From Callorhinus ursinus (taxonomy: Eukaryota; Chordata; Mammalia; Carnivora; Otariidae): a stretch of DNA of 64,000 nucleotides. The notes under the pieces are model-generated. The model did not search any database and was not told the DNA's origin. It was given only the letters and a program-made list of their open reading frames with translations. Below, piece by piece: positions 11,149 to 23,462 of this stretch. The position numbers were made by a program, and so were the translations under genes. The stretch covers positions 62,001 to 126,000 of the forward strand of contig NW_020312895.1 in NCBI RefSeq assembly GCF_003265705.1, written 5' to 3'. The first letter of the stretch is position 1; each line of letters opens with the position of its first letter.

Positions 11149-12300
11149 TTTTCAAGATCTTTTTTTTTAATTTTATTATGCTATGTTAGTCACCATACAA
11201 TACATCATTTGTTTTTGATGTGGTGGTCCACAATTCATTGTTTTTGTATAACACCCAGTGCTCCATGCAATACGTGCCCTCCTTAATACCCACCACCAGG
11301 CTAACCCATACCCCCTCCCCCTTCCCTCTAAAACCCTCAGTTTGTTTCTCAGAGTCCATCGTCTCTCATGGTTTGTCTCTCCCTCCGATTCCCCCCCTTC
11401 ATTTTTCCCTTCCTTCTCCTAGTGTCCTCCGTGCTATTCCTTACGTTTCACAAATAAGTGAAACCATATGATGATTGACTTTCTCTGCTTGACTTATTCC
11501 ACTTAGCATCATCTCCTCCAGTCCCATCCATGTTGATGTAAAAGTTGGGTATTCATCCTTTCTGACGGCTGAGTAATATTCCATTGTATATATGGACCAC
11601 ATCTTCTTTATCCATTCGTCTGTTGAAGGGCGTCTCGGCTCTTTCCACAGTTTGGCTATTGCGGACATTGCTGCTATGAACATTGGGGTTCAGGTGCCCC
11701 TTCTTTTCACTACATCTGTATCTTTGGGGTAAATACCCAGGAGTGCAATTGCTGGGTCATAGGGTAGCTCTATTTTTAATTTTTTGAGGCACTTCCACAC
11801 TGTTTTCCAAAGTGGTTGTGCCAACTTGCATTCCCACCAACAGTGTAAGAGGGCTCCCCTTTCTCCACAACCTCTCCAACATTTGTTGTTTCTTGCCTTG
11901 TCAATTTTTGCCATTCTAACTGGTGTAAGGTGGTATCTCAATGTGGTTTTGATTTGAATTTCCCTGATGGCTAATGATGATGAATATTTTTTCATGTGTC
12001 TGTTAGCCATTTGTATGTCTTCTTTGGAGAAGTGTCTGTTCACGTCTTCTGCCCATTTTTTGACTTATTTGTTTTTTGGGTGTTGAGTTTGAGAAGTTCT
12101 TTATAGATCTTGGATACCAGCTCTTTGTCTGTAGTGTCATTTGCAAATATCTTCTCCCATACTGTGGGTTGCCTCTTTGTTTGTTGACTGTTTCCTTTGC
12201 TGTGCAGAAGCTTTTTATCTTGATGAAGTCCCAAAAGTTCATTTTTGCTTTTGTTTCACTAGCCTTTGGAAATGTATCTTGAAAGATTTTCAAGATCTTT
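11149..12300 (-). mobile_element. 5'-truncated L1 with perfect target-site duplication
   Basis: Poly-T followed by antisense L1 3' UTR and ORF2 C-terminal sequence (zinc-knuckle [14 protein letters not shown], then [15 protein letters not shown]). The 14 bp repeat TTTTCAAGATCTTT at 11149-11162 and 12287-12300 is a perfect duplication, so the insert is 11163-12286. ORF2 is broken. Confidence 0.95.
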
Positions 12301-12696
12301 ATGATATAGTCAATTTTCAAAAAAGGCAATAACACCTTCATCTCTCCAAATAATGTGCACATTAAATTACTGGACATGTTCCCCAAATTATGTATCAGTT
12401 TGTCATATTTCCTGTCAGGATATTCAAGACAATGTTTTACATGAGAAATAATGACCATTTATTCCTTTTCTGGCATTTTAAATTAAAGTTCATTTTTTAA
12501 AAAGCTAAATCCTCATTTTAACTGGGGAAACAATGCAAAGATAAGTGAAGAAAGTTACTACCTTTCCCACCTCTCCTCCGGACTCACCCCTGCAAAGTCC
12601 CTAGGGTCAGCAGCCAGCCACACATTGCTCCTTTTGGCCACACGTATAGATGCATGGAGGTGGGGTGAGGGAGCCACTGCTGCTGGATTATAAAAC
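12301..12696. other. Intergenic, nothing recognised
   Basis: AT-rich to mixed sequence between the L1 and the next SINE. No gene seen. Confidence 0.6.
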
Positions 12697-13032
12697 ACAG
12701 GGCCTTGCTAAGGCACCTGGGTGGCTCAGTCAGTGAAATGCCTGCCTTCAACTCCACTTGTGATCCCAGCATCCTGGGATCGAGCCCAGCATAGGGTTCC
12801 CTGCTTACTGGGGAGCCTGCCTCTCCCTCTGCCTCTGCCCTCCTCCTGCTCATGATCATGCTCTCTCTTAAATAAATAAAATCTTTATTTTTTTATTATT
12901 TTTTAAATTTTTCATTATGTTCAGTTAACCAAATATAGTACATCATAAGTTTTTGTTGTAGTGCTCAATGATTCATTAGTTGCTTATAACAAAATAACAA
13001 AAAATCTTTAAAACAAAAAACAGGGCCTTGCT
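12697..13032 (+). mobile_element. CAN-SINE interrupted in its tail by an antisense L1 3' snippet
   Basis: The outer duplication ACAGGGCCTTGCT lies at 12697-12709 and 13020-13032. The SINE body runs 12711-12880. The tail AAAATCTTTA is repeated on both sides of an antisense L1 3'-end piece (about 12885-13000, containing TACATCATAAGTTTTTGTTG). This places the L1 insertion after the SINE. Confidence 0.88.
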
Positions 13033-13051
13033 GTTCCACTCCCCTACTTTC

Positions 13052-13240
13052 TTTTTTTTTTTTAGATTTTATTTATTTATTTGAGAGAGAGAGTATACAC
13101 ACAGAGGAAGAGGGAAAGTGAGAAGCAGAAGCAGACTCCCCACTGAGCAGGGAGCCCACTGTGGGTTTAGAGCCCAGTACCCTGAGATCATGACCTGAGC
13201 CAAAGACAGATGCTTAACCAGCTGAATCATCCAGGAACCC
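13052..13240 (-). mobile_element. CAN-SINE
   Basis: Poly-T, AGATTTTATTTATTTATT and a GA-rich linker are followed by the reverse-complement tRNA-like body ending near CCAGGAACCCC. The copy is diverged. Confidence 0.93.
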
Positions 13241-13674
13241 CTTGCCTACTTGTTTTTATTCCCTCACCAAATATTTCTTGGGCATTCTCTTTGATATCAA
13301 TGAATGTAGATTCTGGTCATTCCTTTAAATGCTGCACAATATTCCATGGTGTGATACATGATAAAATAAAGGAAATTTTCAACTTCTAATGTTTATGGGC
13401 CCTGCTCCTGGGCTCCCAGGGAAGCCATACTTGAACATTTACCAAGGTCAGAATGACTGGGCAAAGTCTCACAACATGGCTCTATTTCTGCCCCAGCACA
13501 CTTTGTACATCAGCTTTGTTTAAAATATAACCAAAAGGGGGCATTCCAAACACAAAGATAAACAAAAGGAAGAAAGCTCACTTGTTCCTGTAAGATTAAG
13601 GTTACACAGGTCCTTACACACCAGAAGCTAAAGATGAGGTCAGCAACTTTTTCTGAAATGCCCTTTGTCTGATG
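13241..13674. other. Intergenic, nothing recognised
   Basis: Contains a short stretch reminiscent of an L1-type motif (CACAATATTCCATGGTGTG, near 13335-13353), but too little to call a repeat. Confidence 0.5.
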
Positions 13675-13905
13675 ACTTGTAACTTTTTTTAAAAAAAATT
13701 TATTTATTTATTTTTTTTTTTTGACAGAGAGAGACGCAGCGAGAGAGGGAACACAAGCAGGGGGCGCGGGAGAGGGAGAAGCAGGCTTCCCGCTGAGCGG
13801 GGAGACCGATGTGGGGCTCGATCCCAGGACCCCGGGATCACGACCTGAGCCGAAGGCAGACGCCCAACGACTGAGCCACCCAGGCGCCCGAACTTGTAAC
13901 TTTTT
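13675..13905 (-). mobile_element. Young CAN-SINE with 13 bp target-site duplication
   Basis: The duplication ACTTGTAACTTTT is at 13675-13687 and again from 13892. The body keeps many CpGs (GACGCAGCG, GGGCGCGGG, CCCCGGGATCACGACC, CAGGCGCCCG), the mark of a recent insertion. Confidence 0.95.
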
Positions 13906-16369
13906 ATGTAAACATATAACCCTGTACCAAATGTTCTTCCATGGAGCGTCCTCTTCTCTGTGAATATCATGTTCCCCAGGCAGCTGTCTTCACTTGGGCT
14001 CAAATAAAACTCTTCTTTTTAGAGATTCTAAAAGATTTGTTCATTTTTGTATCGACATATACCACACCCAATAAACTGTTCCCCCAAGAAGGTACGTTTG
14101 TGTTGTTTCCAGTTTTCTTGCTTGCTTTTTGCCCACAGTAAAGGACACTGTCTTGAGGATTCTCTCACATAATTTTCATTTCCTGTTGTTGCTATTTCTG
14201 TGGTTCCCAAACCCAGAATAATTGGGTCAAAGGGTCTGTATCATTTTCCTTGGAGGAGGTTCTGCCAGATTACTTTCAAGAAGGCTGGAGCAGCCCCCTC
14301 TCATCCACGCTCGTGTGTTCCCCACTTGCCCACCTTCCTGCCTCAGTGGGTCTCAGGGGATTGGCCTGGAGGAGAACCGTGCATCAGTCACTCCATTGCC
14401 CTGATCTGCATGTTCCCATTGACAAGTGTAAACATCTTCCATGTGCTCACTAGAATCAAGGTTGCAATTTCCAACCCTTGCACTCAAATCCAGGTGTGCT
14501 TTGTTCTTATTTCCACAGAACACGTTCCCAACCTGAGAATGCTGGTTCAGAAGGTTTATGTATCTTTAAAATATAATTAACTATTTAATTTCCTTATCTA
14601 TTAATTACCTGTCCATTTTCCTTGTCCATCTTTCTCCTGGTTGTTTATCCTTTTTTTTTCCAAATTGTATGTGTTCTTCACATGTAAGGGGATTAAGTAT
14701 TTGCTTATCATGTGAATGTATATGCACAATCTTCCCTGTGTGGTTTCATTATGCTGGCTTTAATACAATCAGATATATCTATCTTTTTTAATGGCTTCTG
14801 CATTTTCTGTATTGCTTAGCACAGATTTGTTGGAATTGCTTTCTAGATTTTCTTCATGGATAGATAGATGAATAGATATTCTTTTAAAATATGCTTTCAA
14901 CAGAGTTGCTCCAGCATCTTGTGAAGAAACTGCGGGGACTCAGCTCCTGCCTGCCCTTTGGTAGTGCATCAGGGGTTGGCTCAGATCTCCTGCAGCAGCC
15001 CAGCACCTGCTGTTGACCACTGATGCACACAGACAAAGTATGGTGCTGAGTCTGGGTCAGCAGAAACTGGCTCCTGTCATATAGCATGTGTTATGGGGTA
15101 ACATCAGTGTCCTGAAGCCCTCCCCTTTTTTACTGAAAAACTGTCCACTTCTGGAATCCAAGTGATGATGGTATATGAAATGCTTTCAAAATAACAGAGT
15201 GTCTCTAATGTGAATGGTGCCCATGCACATGGAGCCTCGGATCCCACAGTGTGATGACACACTCAGGGGCCCTGGTACAGAGTGAGTGTCCAGAACAAAG
15301 GCTCTGTCTTTGAAAGGTGCTCTCCAACCTTGTACTGGTTCCTAAAAAGTAAGTCTGTATGGTGGAATATCTTACATGCACCAGCAAGTAGAGTTTCTCC
15401 AAGCTGGGCTTTCTATAGGAGTTCTGACTTCAGCTGAAGTAAGTGCCTGCTTAAACCAGACAAAAATATGAATACTAATCATTTATTCAACAGGTTTACC
15501 AGGTACCTCCTCTGTGCCAAATACCATTCTAGCCAAAAAGGAGATCTTCAGGGCACCAAGCAGACAGAGTGTGGCACCCAGTAATCTCCATGTTGACTTT
15601 GGGGACTGTGTTAGAGAGTTTCTCTCAATTCTCTCCTTTGATCACACAATAATTCTGGCAGGTGGCTAATACTACCCTTGAACAGATGTCCAGCAGAGGC
15701 AGAGAGTGACAGAATACTTTGCTCAGGACTGCAACTTTAGTAAATCTGGGAGCATGGACTTGAAGTGAGGCAGCTGCAGAGCTAATGGAGGTGCTCCTCT
15801 GGAAGGATGCCTCCGTGCTGGGAAGACTGGACCATGGGCCTCAGGCCTCCTGTTTCTCCATCCCAACAAACAGAACCAAATATGTTTTTCAGGAAACCTG
15901 GGCCCAGCTTTCCTTCCTGAGTCAGTGCAGATGCGGGAGTCTGCTCTTGATGGGTGACTTCTCCCCAACACACTTGGCAGCAGCAGGAGGACATCAGTGC
16001 CCTCGAGCACCTATGAGGGCTAGGCTCTGAAGCCCTCTGTCCACTGCTTATGTGGACACTGGCCAAAAGGTCAGAGAGAAGAGGGCGTGGTATACTTCCT
16101 TCTTTCCCTCCCCATGCAGGTGGAACACACTGGGACCACACGGAGGAAACTGTGTGGTGACCTTCACTGCTGCCTTTTGGTGGGACTTGTTGGGGACTCT
16201 GGCCACAGGAGAAGTGTCCAGCTCAAGGGGGGCCTCACATGCTGTGTGGAGGTCACCACATAGTCCAGCCCTCAGTTCTCAGTTCTTCACCCCACTTTAG
16301 TTCATGTGATGTTATCATATTCCTTGCCTGGTGAAATAACTCAAATATATCATTTTTTTGAAAGAAGGG
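13906..16369. other. Intergenic, no gene recognised
   Basis: About 2.5 kb without clear CAN-SINE or young L1. The open frames at 14200-14580 and 15723-16141 have no family resemblance. Confidence 0.55.
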
Positions 16370-16598
16370 TTTTTTTATTTTTTTAAAATTAAATTAAATT
16401 TAATTTAATTTAAATATAAATTTTATTTATATTTATTTTATTTATTTGTCAGAGAGAGAGAGAGAGAGAGAACAAGCAGGGGGAGAAGCAGGCTCCCAGT
16501 CGAGCAAGGAGCCTGATTTGGGACTCCATCCCAGGACCCTGGGATCATGACCCTAGCCAAAGGCAGGCGCTTAACCAACTGAGCCACTCAGGCCTCCA
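16370..16598 (-). mobile_element. CAN-SINE with long AT-rich tail
   Basis: The reverse-complement SINE body (16455-16598) is preceded by a tail of alternating TTAAATT/TTTAA units at about 16378-16440. Confidence 0.93.
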
Positions 16599-16599
16599 G

Positions 16600-16816
16600 G
16601 AACAAGTTTTTTTTTTTTTTTTTAAGATTGATTTACCTATTTGAAAGAGGGAGGAAGGGAAAGAGGGAGAGGGAGAGAGTGTCTTAAGCAGACTCAGCGC
16701 TGAGTGAGAGGAGCCTGATGCGGCTGGATCTGAGGACCCTGAGATCAACATCTGAGCTAAAACCAAGAGTTGATGTTTAACCGTCTGCTTTACCCAGGAA
16801 CCCCCAGAACAAGTTT
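16600..16816 (-). mobile_element. Second adjacent CAN-SINE
   Basis: Starts at a poly-T near 16607 and ends near 16804. GAACAAGTTT is present at 16600-16609 and 16807-16816, a 10 bp duplication. It inserted right beside the preceding SINE. Confidence 0.92.
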
Positions 16817-19045
16817 ATTTTTCATCCCACAACACAAACTCACTCTTTTTAGTCTTTTTTCCTGCCCCCCCCCAAAAAAGAAAAAACAACCATTGGTGTG
16901 ATTTAGGGACCTCACAAGGAAACTTAAAGAGAGTTCTGCGTTTCTGTGTCTGGGACCGAGGCACTTGGTACAAATCGCTCTTGAAGATGGCAGTGGTGGG
17001 GGGCTTCCTCTGCCCTGATGAATGCGCACTCTGTAAATAAAAGTGGACTTCATAAATAAATATTTGTGTTTGGCAGAAAAAACAGTTACGGACTTTGAGA
17101 GGGGTTGCAAAATTGGGGCCAAAGTCATTGGCTTGTGTGTGATGGACAGCTGAGGCAAACCCAACGGGGCTGAGCAGGAGGCTCTCCACCCTCACCCCCC
17201 CACACCACCCACCCCCACGCTCGCAAGGAGCTGTGGGAGAAGCACAAGGAGTGCAGCGCAGCTCCGGTGCCAGAGGGCCCAGAGGAATGAGACAAAGGCC
17301 ATCGGGGACCCAGGAGGGGGCTTGCGTCCAGGTTTCAGGATGGGAGAAGATTCGGGGGAGTGGGGAGAATCAACATTAATGCACCTCTTCTTACTAAAAC
17401 AGTGTGGTCTATGCTCTTTTCATAACCCACTCTCACTTGATGCATGAACATGTTGCTGTGCTGGTAAGTCGTCCTGAACCCGGGAATTTAAGTGGCCGGA
17501 TGCTTACCGTTTCCACAGCCTGCTGCAGATGACTTTTGGTTTGTCTCCTGTTTCCTCTCACACAGAACCCTGACAAACTCCTTCCTGGTGGAGGCGCGGG
17601 AGCACCATCCCACACCTTCCTCTGCTCTGTGACAGGGAGCTGTGAAAACCCCAGACTGAGGACCCACGTGGTCTCCCGATTTCCTGGTGTGGAAGGGCCC
17701 AACTCGGTCATAAAGCCCCAGGCACTTCTGGCTCCAATCAGAGCTGAGGAGGGTGCCCCTCCGCCTTCAGCCTCAAGCCACAGGAACATGTCCTCACCCA
17801 GCCCAGTCCTGGTCACACCAGGGAACTATGGACGCATCTGTTTCTCTGCCCCAAAGACCCTGTGAGGGGGTTCCCTCCTGAACCAGGCTCTCCCACTTCT
17901 TAACAGGGGCTCGAGCCCTGGGTAGTTCTGCGTCAACAGTGGAGAGCTTCCTTCAGATGGGAGTCCTGAACCCGGATGCCTTGACTCCTGAGAAATCATA
18001 CCTGTGCTGTAACTGACCCTAATCAGGGAAGAGTGTGAGCAGTCCCCAGGAATGTCTGCTGTGCCCACCTACAAGAGAACAGTGTGGAGAGCAGGACACC
18101 AGTGGTCAGGGTGGTCAGGACCACCCTCCCCAAGAGAAATCGCTACTAGGTATGAAGAGTCCACTAGGCCTGTCATTTGGGAAAGTGTTGCCCGAAAATT
18201 CACATTCAGGTTCGCAGGTAAGTTGGGGATTGCATGAGGGCCCAGGGCCAGAACTGCTTGCTGGGTCCACCTCTGATATGGGGGTCTTCCGTGGGGCCCT
18301 CCGGCGTCACGGGTCAACTTCCACCACACCCCAACTCGGGTCTCCAAGGCCGTGCTGGCAAGGGCTGAAGGCTCAAGACTCCAGTGGGGTTCTTGTCAGG
18401 AAGCCTTATGCAACACCTGGCCCATCACTCTCAGCCCACATGCACACCTGTACACACTCCTGCTTCCCACAGCAACACCTGTACATGTGCTTGCTGCATG
18501 TCACATAGTATGTGCCTCCTGTCACACACACATCACACGCATACTTCATTCATCATATACACACATACAGGCTTCATGTCCCACACATGTGCATACTTGA
18601 TTCATTACACAAACACACACAGACGTGCGTGTGTGTGTGCCCATGTAACATATACACAGAGTCTTTCTCACTCTGATTCCTCCCTGTTCCTCTGATGGAG
18701 CATGCTATGTCTAGTCAAAACTTGATTTTTGTACATGTCATCTGTGAGGCAGGAAATCCCCCCTCCCCCAGTCAACAACCTCACTCCCTGTGGGAACATC
18801 TGTGATTTCTGAATTGGACCTGTCCAGTCACTTTCCCCCAGTTTCTTTAGGATAATGGGACTCCTTTCCTAGTGGGGTTGCAGCATCTTGAAGAGGGTTG
18901 GCTTTGCTCTGAGCCACTGAGGACACAGGTCATATGCCTTCTCTTATTTCACCCCTGTACAACCTCAAAAACCTCCTCTCCAATTTAACAATATATTTTA
19001 GTTTTTATTAAATCTGTCCTAAGAGCAAGTTCTATGTTTCTTTCT
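16817..19045. other. Intergenic, no gene recognised
   Basis: Mixed sequence with no identified repeat. The plus strand shows AAATAAA near 17037, but there is no upstream coding sequence to go with it. A CA-rich stretch is annotated separately. Confidence 0.5.
18475..18660. repeat. CA-rich degenerate simple repeat
   Basis: Repeated CACACA, CATACA and ACACAC words, with a short GTGTGTGTGT run at about 18628-18639. It is degenerate, with no fixed unit. Confidence 0.75.
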
Positions 19046-19621
19046 TTTTTTTGATGTAGTGACCCACGATCCATTGTATTCATATAACACCCAGTGCTCC
19101 ATGCAGTAGTGCCCTCCTTAATACCCATCACCGGGCTCACCCATCTCCCCTCCCCCCTCCCCTCTGAAACGCTGTTTGTTTCTCAGAGTCCATAGTCTCT
19201 CATGGTTCATCTCTCCCTCCGATTTCCCTCCCTTCATTTCTCCCTTCCTTCTAATGTCCTCCCTGCTATTCCTTATGGTCCACAATTAAGTGAAACCATA
19301 TGATAATTGACTTTCTCTGCTTGACTTATTTCACTGCAGTCCCATCCGTGTTGATGTAAAAGTTGGGTATTCATCCTTTCTGATGGCTGGGTAATATTCC
19401 ATTGTATATATGGACCACATCTTCTTTATCCATTCATCTTTTGAAGGGGATCTTGGCTCTTTCCACAGTTGGGCTATTGCAGACATTGCTGCTATGAACA
19501 TTGGGGTGCATATGGCCCTTCTTTTCACTACATCTGTGTCTTTGGGGTAAATACCCAGGAGTACAATTGCTGGGTCATAGGTAGCTCTATTTTTAAGTTT
19601 TTGAGGAACCTCCACACTGTA
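19046..19621 (-). mobile_element. 5'-truncated L1 3' end
   Basis: Poly-T followed by antisense L1 3' UTR, then the ORF2 C-terminus ([20 protein letters not shown] and the IKKMWSIYTMEYYPAIRKDE segment). It stops abruptly at CACACTGT near 19621. Confidence 0.92.
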
Positions 19622-20039
19622 ACTCTCTAGTTATCAAAATATGTATCTCTGCTATTTTACAGCAGTTGCCAAGCCATGTTGATGCCCTGCCCCACAGAGG
19701 CCTTGTGTAATTCTAGGTGCCTCAGGGTGGGTCTGCCAGACAGCCTAGTGGCCCTGCTGCCAAGTGGAGCATGCTCCAAGGACAGCACTCCCCTTGGGGG
19801 CTCTTCTCCATGAAATAGTCCTTCCTCAATACCAACCTCATGCACTGACCTTTCTTCATTACACTCCCGGAGGTCACTTTTCTTCCATGTCTCAAAGATA
19901 CCCAGTTTCATCTTTTTATATGAAAGAGGATAATACCATTAACTGAGGGTTTCCTTGAACCTCCTGTAACCCAGGGCATGGGAGCTACCTATGAAGATGA
20001 TGGGGAAACTGCATGTCTGAAATTAAATCACTAGCAGCT
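19622..20039. other. Intergenic, nothing recognised
   Basis: A short single-copy-looking segment between two L1 fragments. Confidence 0.5.
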
Positions 20040-21130
20040 GACAGAGCATTTTTCTCCATGGATGGCCAATGGAACTGATGTTGTTTTCATTGTTATAACT
20101 TTAAGATGTTTTTTTAATGCCCATGTTAAACACAAACAAAATACGTATAGAATAAACACAATGGGAAACGAAAGGGAATCAAAGCATGTCACTACAAAAA
20201 AAAAGTCAACTAAACACAAAGAAGTGCAGTAAGACAGAAGGGGAAAGACAGAAGAGCTAGAACACTTACAGGAAAACGATGAACAGAAAAGCTGTGGTAA
20301 CGTCCTCCCTATCAGCAATAACTTCAGTGTAAATGGTTGAGACTCACTTCAGGTCTCAGGACACACAGACTGAAAGGGAGAGCATGGGGGAAAGACACTC
20401 AGGCTAAATATTGCCCAAGGGAAGGCAAGTGTGGCTATACTCATATGTGACAAGATAGGCATTATGTAAAACATTGTTATGAGAGACAGAGAAAAACATT
20501 CTAGAATGATACGAAGGTCAAGTGGCCAAGAAGATATAACATTATGCATATATATGCACTAACATCAGAATTCCTAAACATACAAAGCAAACATTGACAG
20601 AGTTGAAGAGGGAAACACACCAATCTACAACAGTAGTAGGAGTCGCCAACCCCTCACTTTCAATAATGGGAAGAACAACGAGTCAATCAATAAGGAAACA
20701 GAGGACCTTCAACAGCACTATGGGCCAGTTTGAAGTAACAGGCATGCACGGAAGACATCACCCAACAACAGAAAAATACCCATTTTTCTCAAGAGCACAT
20801 GGAACATTCTCCAGGAGATACTGCATGTTAGGTCACAAAACAAGTGTGAATAATTTTTTACAAATTGAAATCATACAATTTAAGTAGTTTTAAATCATAC
20901 AAAGTATCTTTTCCAATTACATTGGATGAAACTAGAAATCAATAACAGAAGGAAAATTGGAAAATCTAATTTTGTTTGGAATGTGTGGAAATTAAGCCAT
21001 CAATGGGTCAAAGAAATCAAATGAGAGATTAGAAAATACCTTGACAAAAAAAAATGAAAACACCACACACCATTACTTACAGGATACTGAAAGAATTATA
21101 GAGGGAAAAATATAGTTGTAAACACTTTCA
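20040..21130 (+). mobile_element. Ancient L1 (L1M-type) fragment
   Basis: Diverged inter-ORF and ORF2 endonuclease sequence. The frame at 20594-20887 retains YPFFSRAHGTFSR and LGHKTSVN, which match the L1 endonuclease region. Many indels indicate an old copy. Confidence 0.8.
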
Positions 21131-21149
21131 TTTAAAAAAAAATTTAAAA

Positions 21150-22345
21150 ACTAAGAGGCAGCCCACAGAATAGGAGAAGATATTTGCAAATGACATTACA
21201 GATAAAGGACTAGTATCCAAGATCTATAAAGAACTTACCAAACTCAACACCCAAAAAACAAATAATCCAGTCAAGAAATGGGCAGAAGACATGAACAGAC
21301 ATTTCTCCAAAGAAGACATACAAATGGCTAACAGACACATGAAAAAATGTTCAACATCACTAGCCATCAGGGAAATACAAATCAAAACCACACAGGGAGG
21401 GGGGATGGGTTAGCCTGGTGATGGGTATTAAGGAGGGCACGTACTGCATGGAGCCCTGGGTGTTATACGAAAACAATGGATCGTGGATCACCACATCAAA
21501 AACTAATGATGTACTGCATGGTGACTAACATAACATATTAAAATTAAAAAAAAGAAATCTGGGGAAAAAAACACAATGAGATAACACCTTACACCAGTTA
21601 GAATGGCAAAAATGAACAAGATAGGAAACAACAAATGTTGGTGAGGTTGTAGAGAAAGGGGAAACCTCGTACACTGTTGGTAGGAATGCAAGGTGGTGCA
21701 GCCGCTCTGGAAAACAGTGTGGAGGTTCCTCAAGATGTTAAAAATAGAGCTACCCTATGACCCACTGATTGCACTACTAGGTGTTTACCCCAAAGATACA
21801 GACGTAGTGAAAAGAAGGGGCACATGCACCCCAATGTTCACAGCAGCAGTGTCCACAATAGCCAAACTGTGGAAAGAGCCGAGATACCCTTCAGCAGATG
21901 AATGGATAAAGAAGATGTGGTTCATATATACAATGGAATATTATTCAGCCATCAGAAAGGATGAAAACCTACCATTTGCACTGACATGGATGGAACTGGA
22001 GGGGATTATGCTAAATGAAATAAGTCAAGCAGAGAAAGACAATTGTCATATGGTTCCACTCATATATGGAACATAAGTAATAGCGTGGAGGACCATAGGG
22101 AAGGGAGGGAAAACTGATAGGGAAGAAATCAGAGAGGGAGATGAGCCATGAGAGACTATGGACTCTGGGAACCAAACTTAAGGTTACAGACGGGAGGGGG
22201 TGGAGGGATGGGGTAACTGGGTGATGGGTATTGAGGAGGGCACGTGTTGTGATGAGCACTGGGGTATTATATGCAACTAATGAATCATTGAACAGTACAT
22301 CAAAAACTAATGATGTACTATACAGTGGCTAACTGAACATAAAAA
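21150..22345 (+). mobile_element. L1 3' fragment (ORF2 C-terminus plus 3' UTR)
   Basis: Runs from the ORF2 stretch encoding KIFANDI... to an AAAATAAAATAAAA tail. The 21693-22076 frame holds [12 protein letters not shown] and the C-terminal MEYYSAIRKDE. ORF2 is interrupted by a small L1 3'-end insertion. Confidence 0.93.
21395..21564 (+). mobile_element. Ultra-short L1 3'-end insertion nested in L1
   Basis: About 170 bp of 3' UTR (GGGATGGGTTAGCCTGGTGA to the AACATATTAAAATTAAAAAA tail) interrupts the host L1 between AATCAAAACCACA and CACAATGAGATAA. The duplication is imperfect. Confidence 0.85.
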
Positions 22346-23462
22346 TAAAATAAAATAAAAATAAAGGATTTCAGTTTTTAAGGAAAGATGTCAGTAGAGT
22401 AGGGGTCCTCATTTCATCTGGTCCCTTGAATTTGGCTAGATAACTATCAAATCATTCTGAACACCTATGAATTCAACCTGAGATGTAAGGAAAAAAACTC
22501 TGGAATTCTACAAATAGAAAAGTGACCACTTTTTGCAAGGTAGGAGGTGCAGAGAAGTGAATCGGAGGGGATATACTGGAAGATTAATGGTGGGGGGGGG
22601 CGAGGGAGCCTCCATAAGCCAGCTACCAGAAAGTGATACAGCACGAGATCACAAAATTGGAACTTTTAGAAATCTGCTCCAGTGAGAGATGCCCCTGCCT
22701 AAAAGGTGCTCAGGTGGCAAAGCGGGGCAGAATCTTAGGTGGGACAGTGTGGTCTCAGGATCTCCAGGGTTACAGAAAGAACAGGGTTGCCTGAGCCAGC
22801 AGAGTTCACAAGCATTGAGCAGGGAAACTGGCTATTGTCAGCAAGCCCTGGAGGGGGCTGTCACCTCAGTTTGCCATAAACCATGAACTGCAGCACAATT
22901 GGGTGACTGATTTTCATGTGGGGGTTCTGCAAAGGGCAGAAACAGGGTGACCCTTGCCTTCCCTCAGGAGGATTGGTCTGGGCATGCGCCGCAGAAGTCT
23001 GCAGAGTTTGGCCCACACAAAAGTGAAAACTGCTTTTCCCTGAGGGTTTACTGAAGAGAGGGGGCTGTGATCTTTCAGCTCGGGCTGGAGATCAGGGCAT
23101 GGCCAATTTTATCTTCATCCTCTAAAGTGTTAAAAGCCTTCAGGGAACAAAAGTCACATAGAGCAACCAGAAGCAGCTTACACTGAGCCCGGCCCCCTGG
23201 CAAGGTGCTGTGCAACTCCACCCAGGCAAAGACACATGAGAATCAGTGCAGCAGGCCCCTCCCCCAGAAGACCAGCTGGAACAGCAGGCAAATATCAAGT
23301 TTAATAAACACACAGAACTGCAAAACTCCAGGGCTAGGGGAAAATAGTATATAGAATTTGAGGTAATTTCTCATGACTCTTTTATCTTTCAGTTTAAAAT
23401 TTTCCTTTTTTTCCTTTTCAACTAGTTTCGTTATTTTTTTCATTTGTTTGGTTTTGGTTTTT

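Noticed and set aside
15723..16300. Candidate exons between the P450 genes
   Set aside because: Open frames on both strands of 80-119 codons look like chance; no motif or conserved splice structure.
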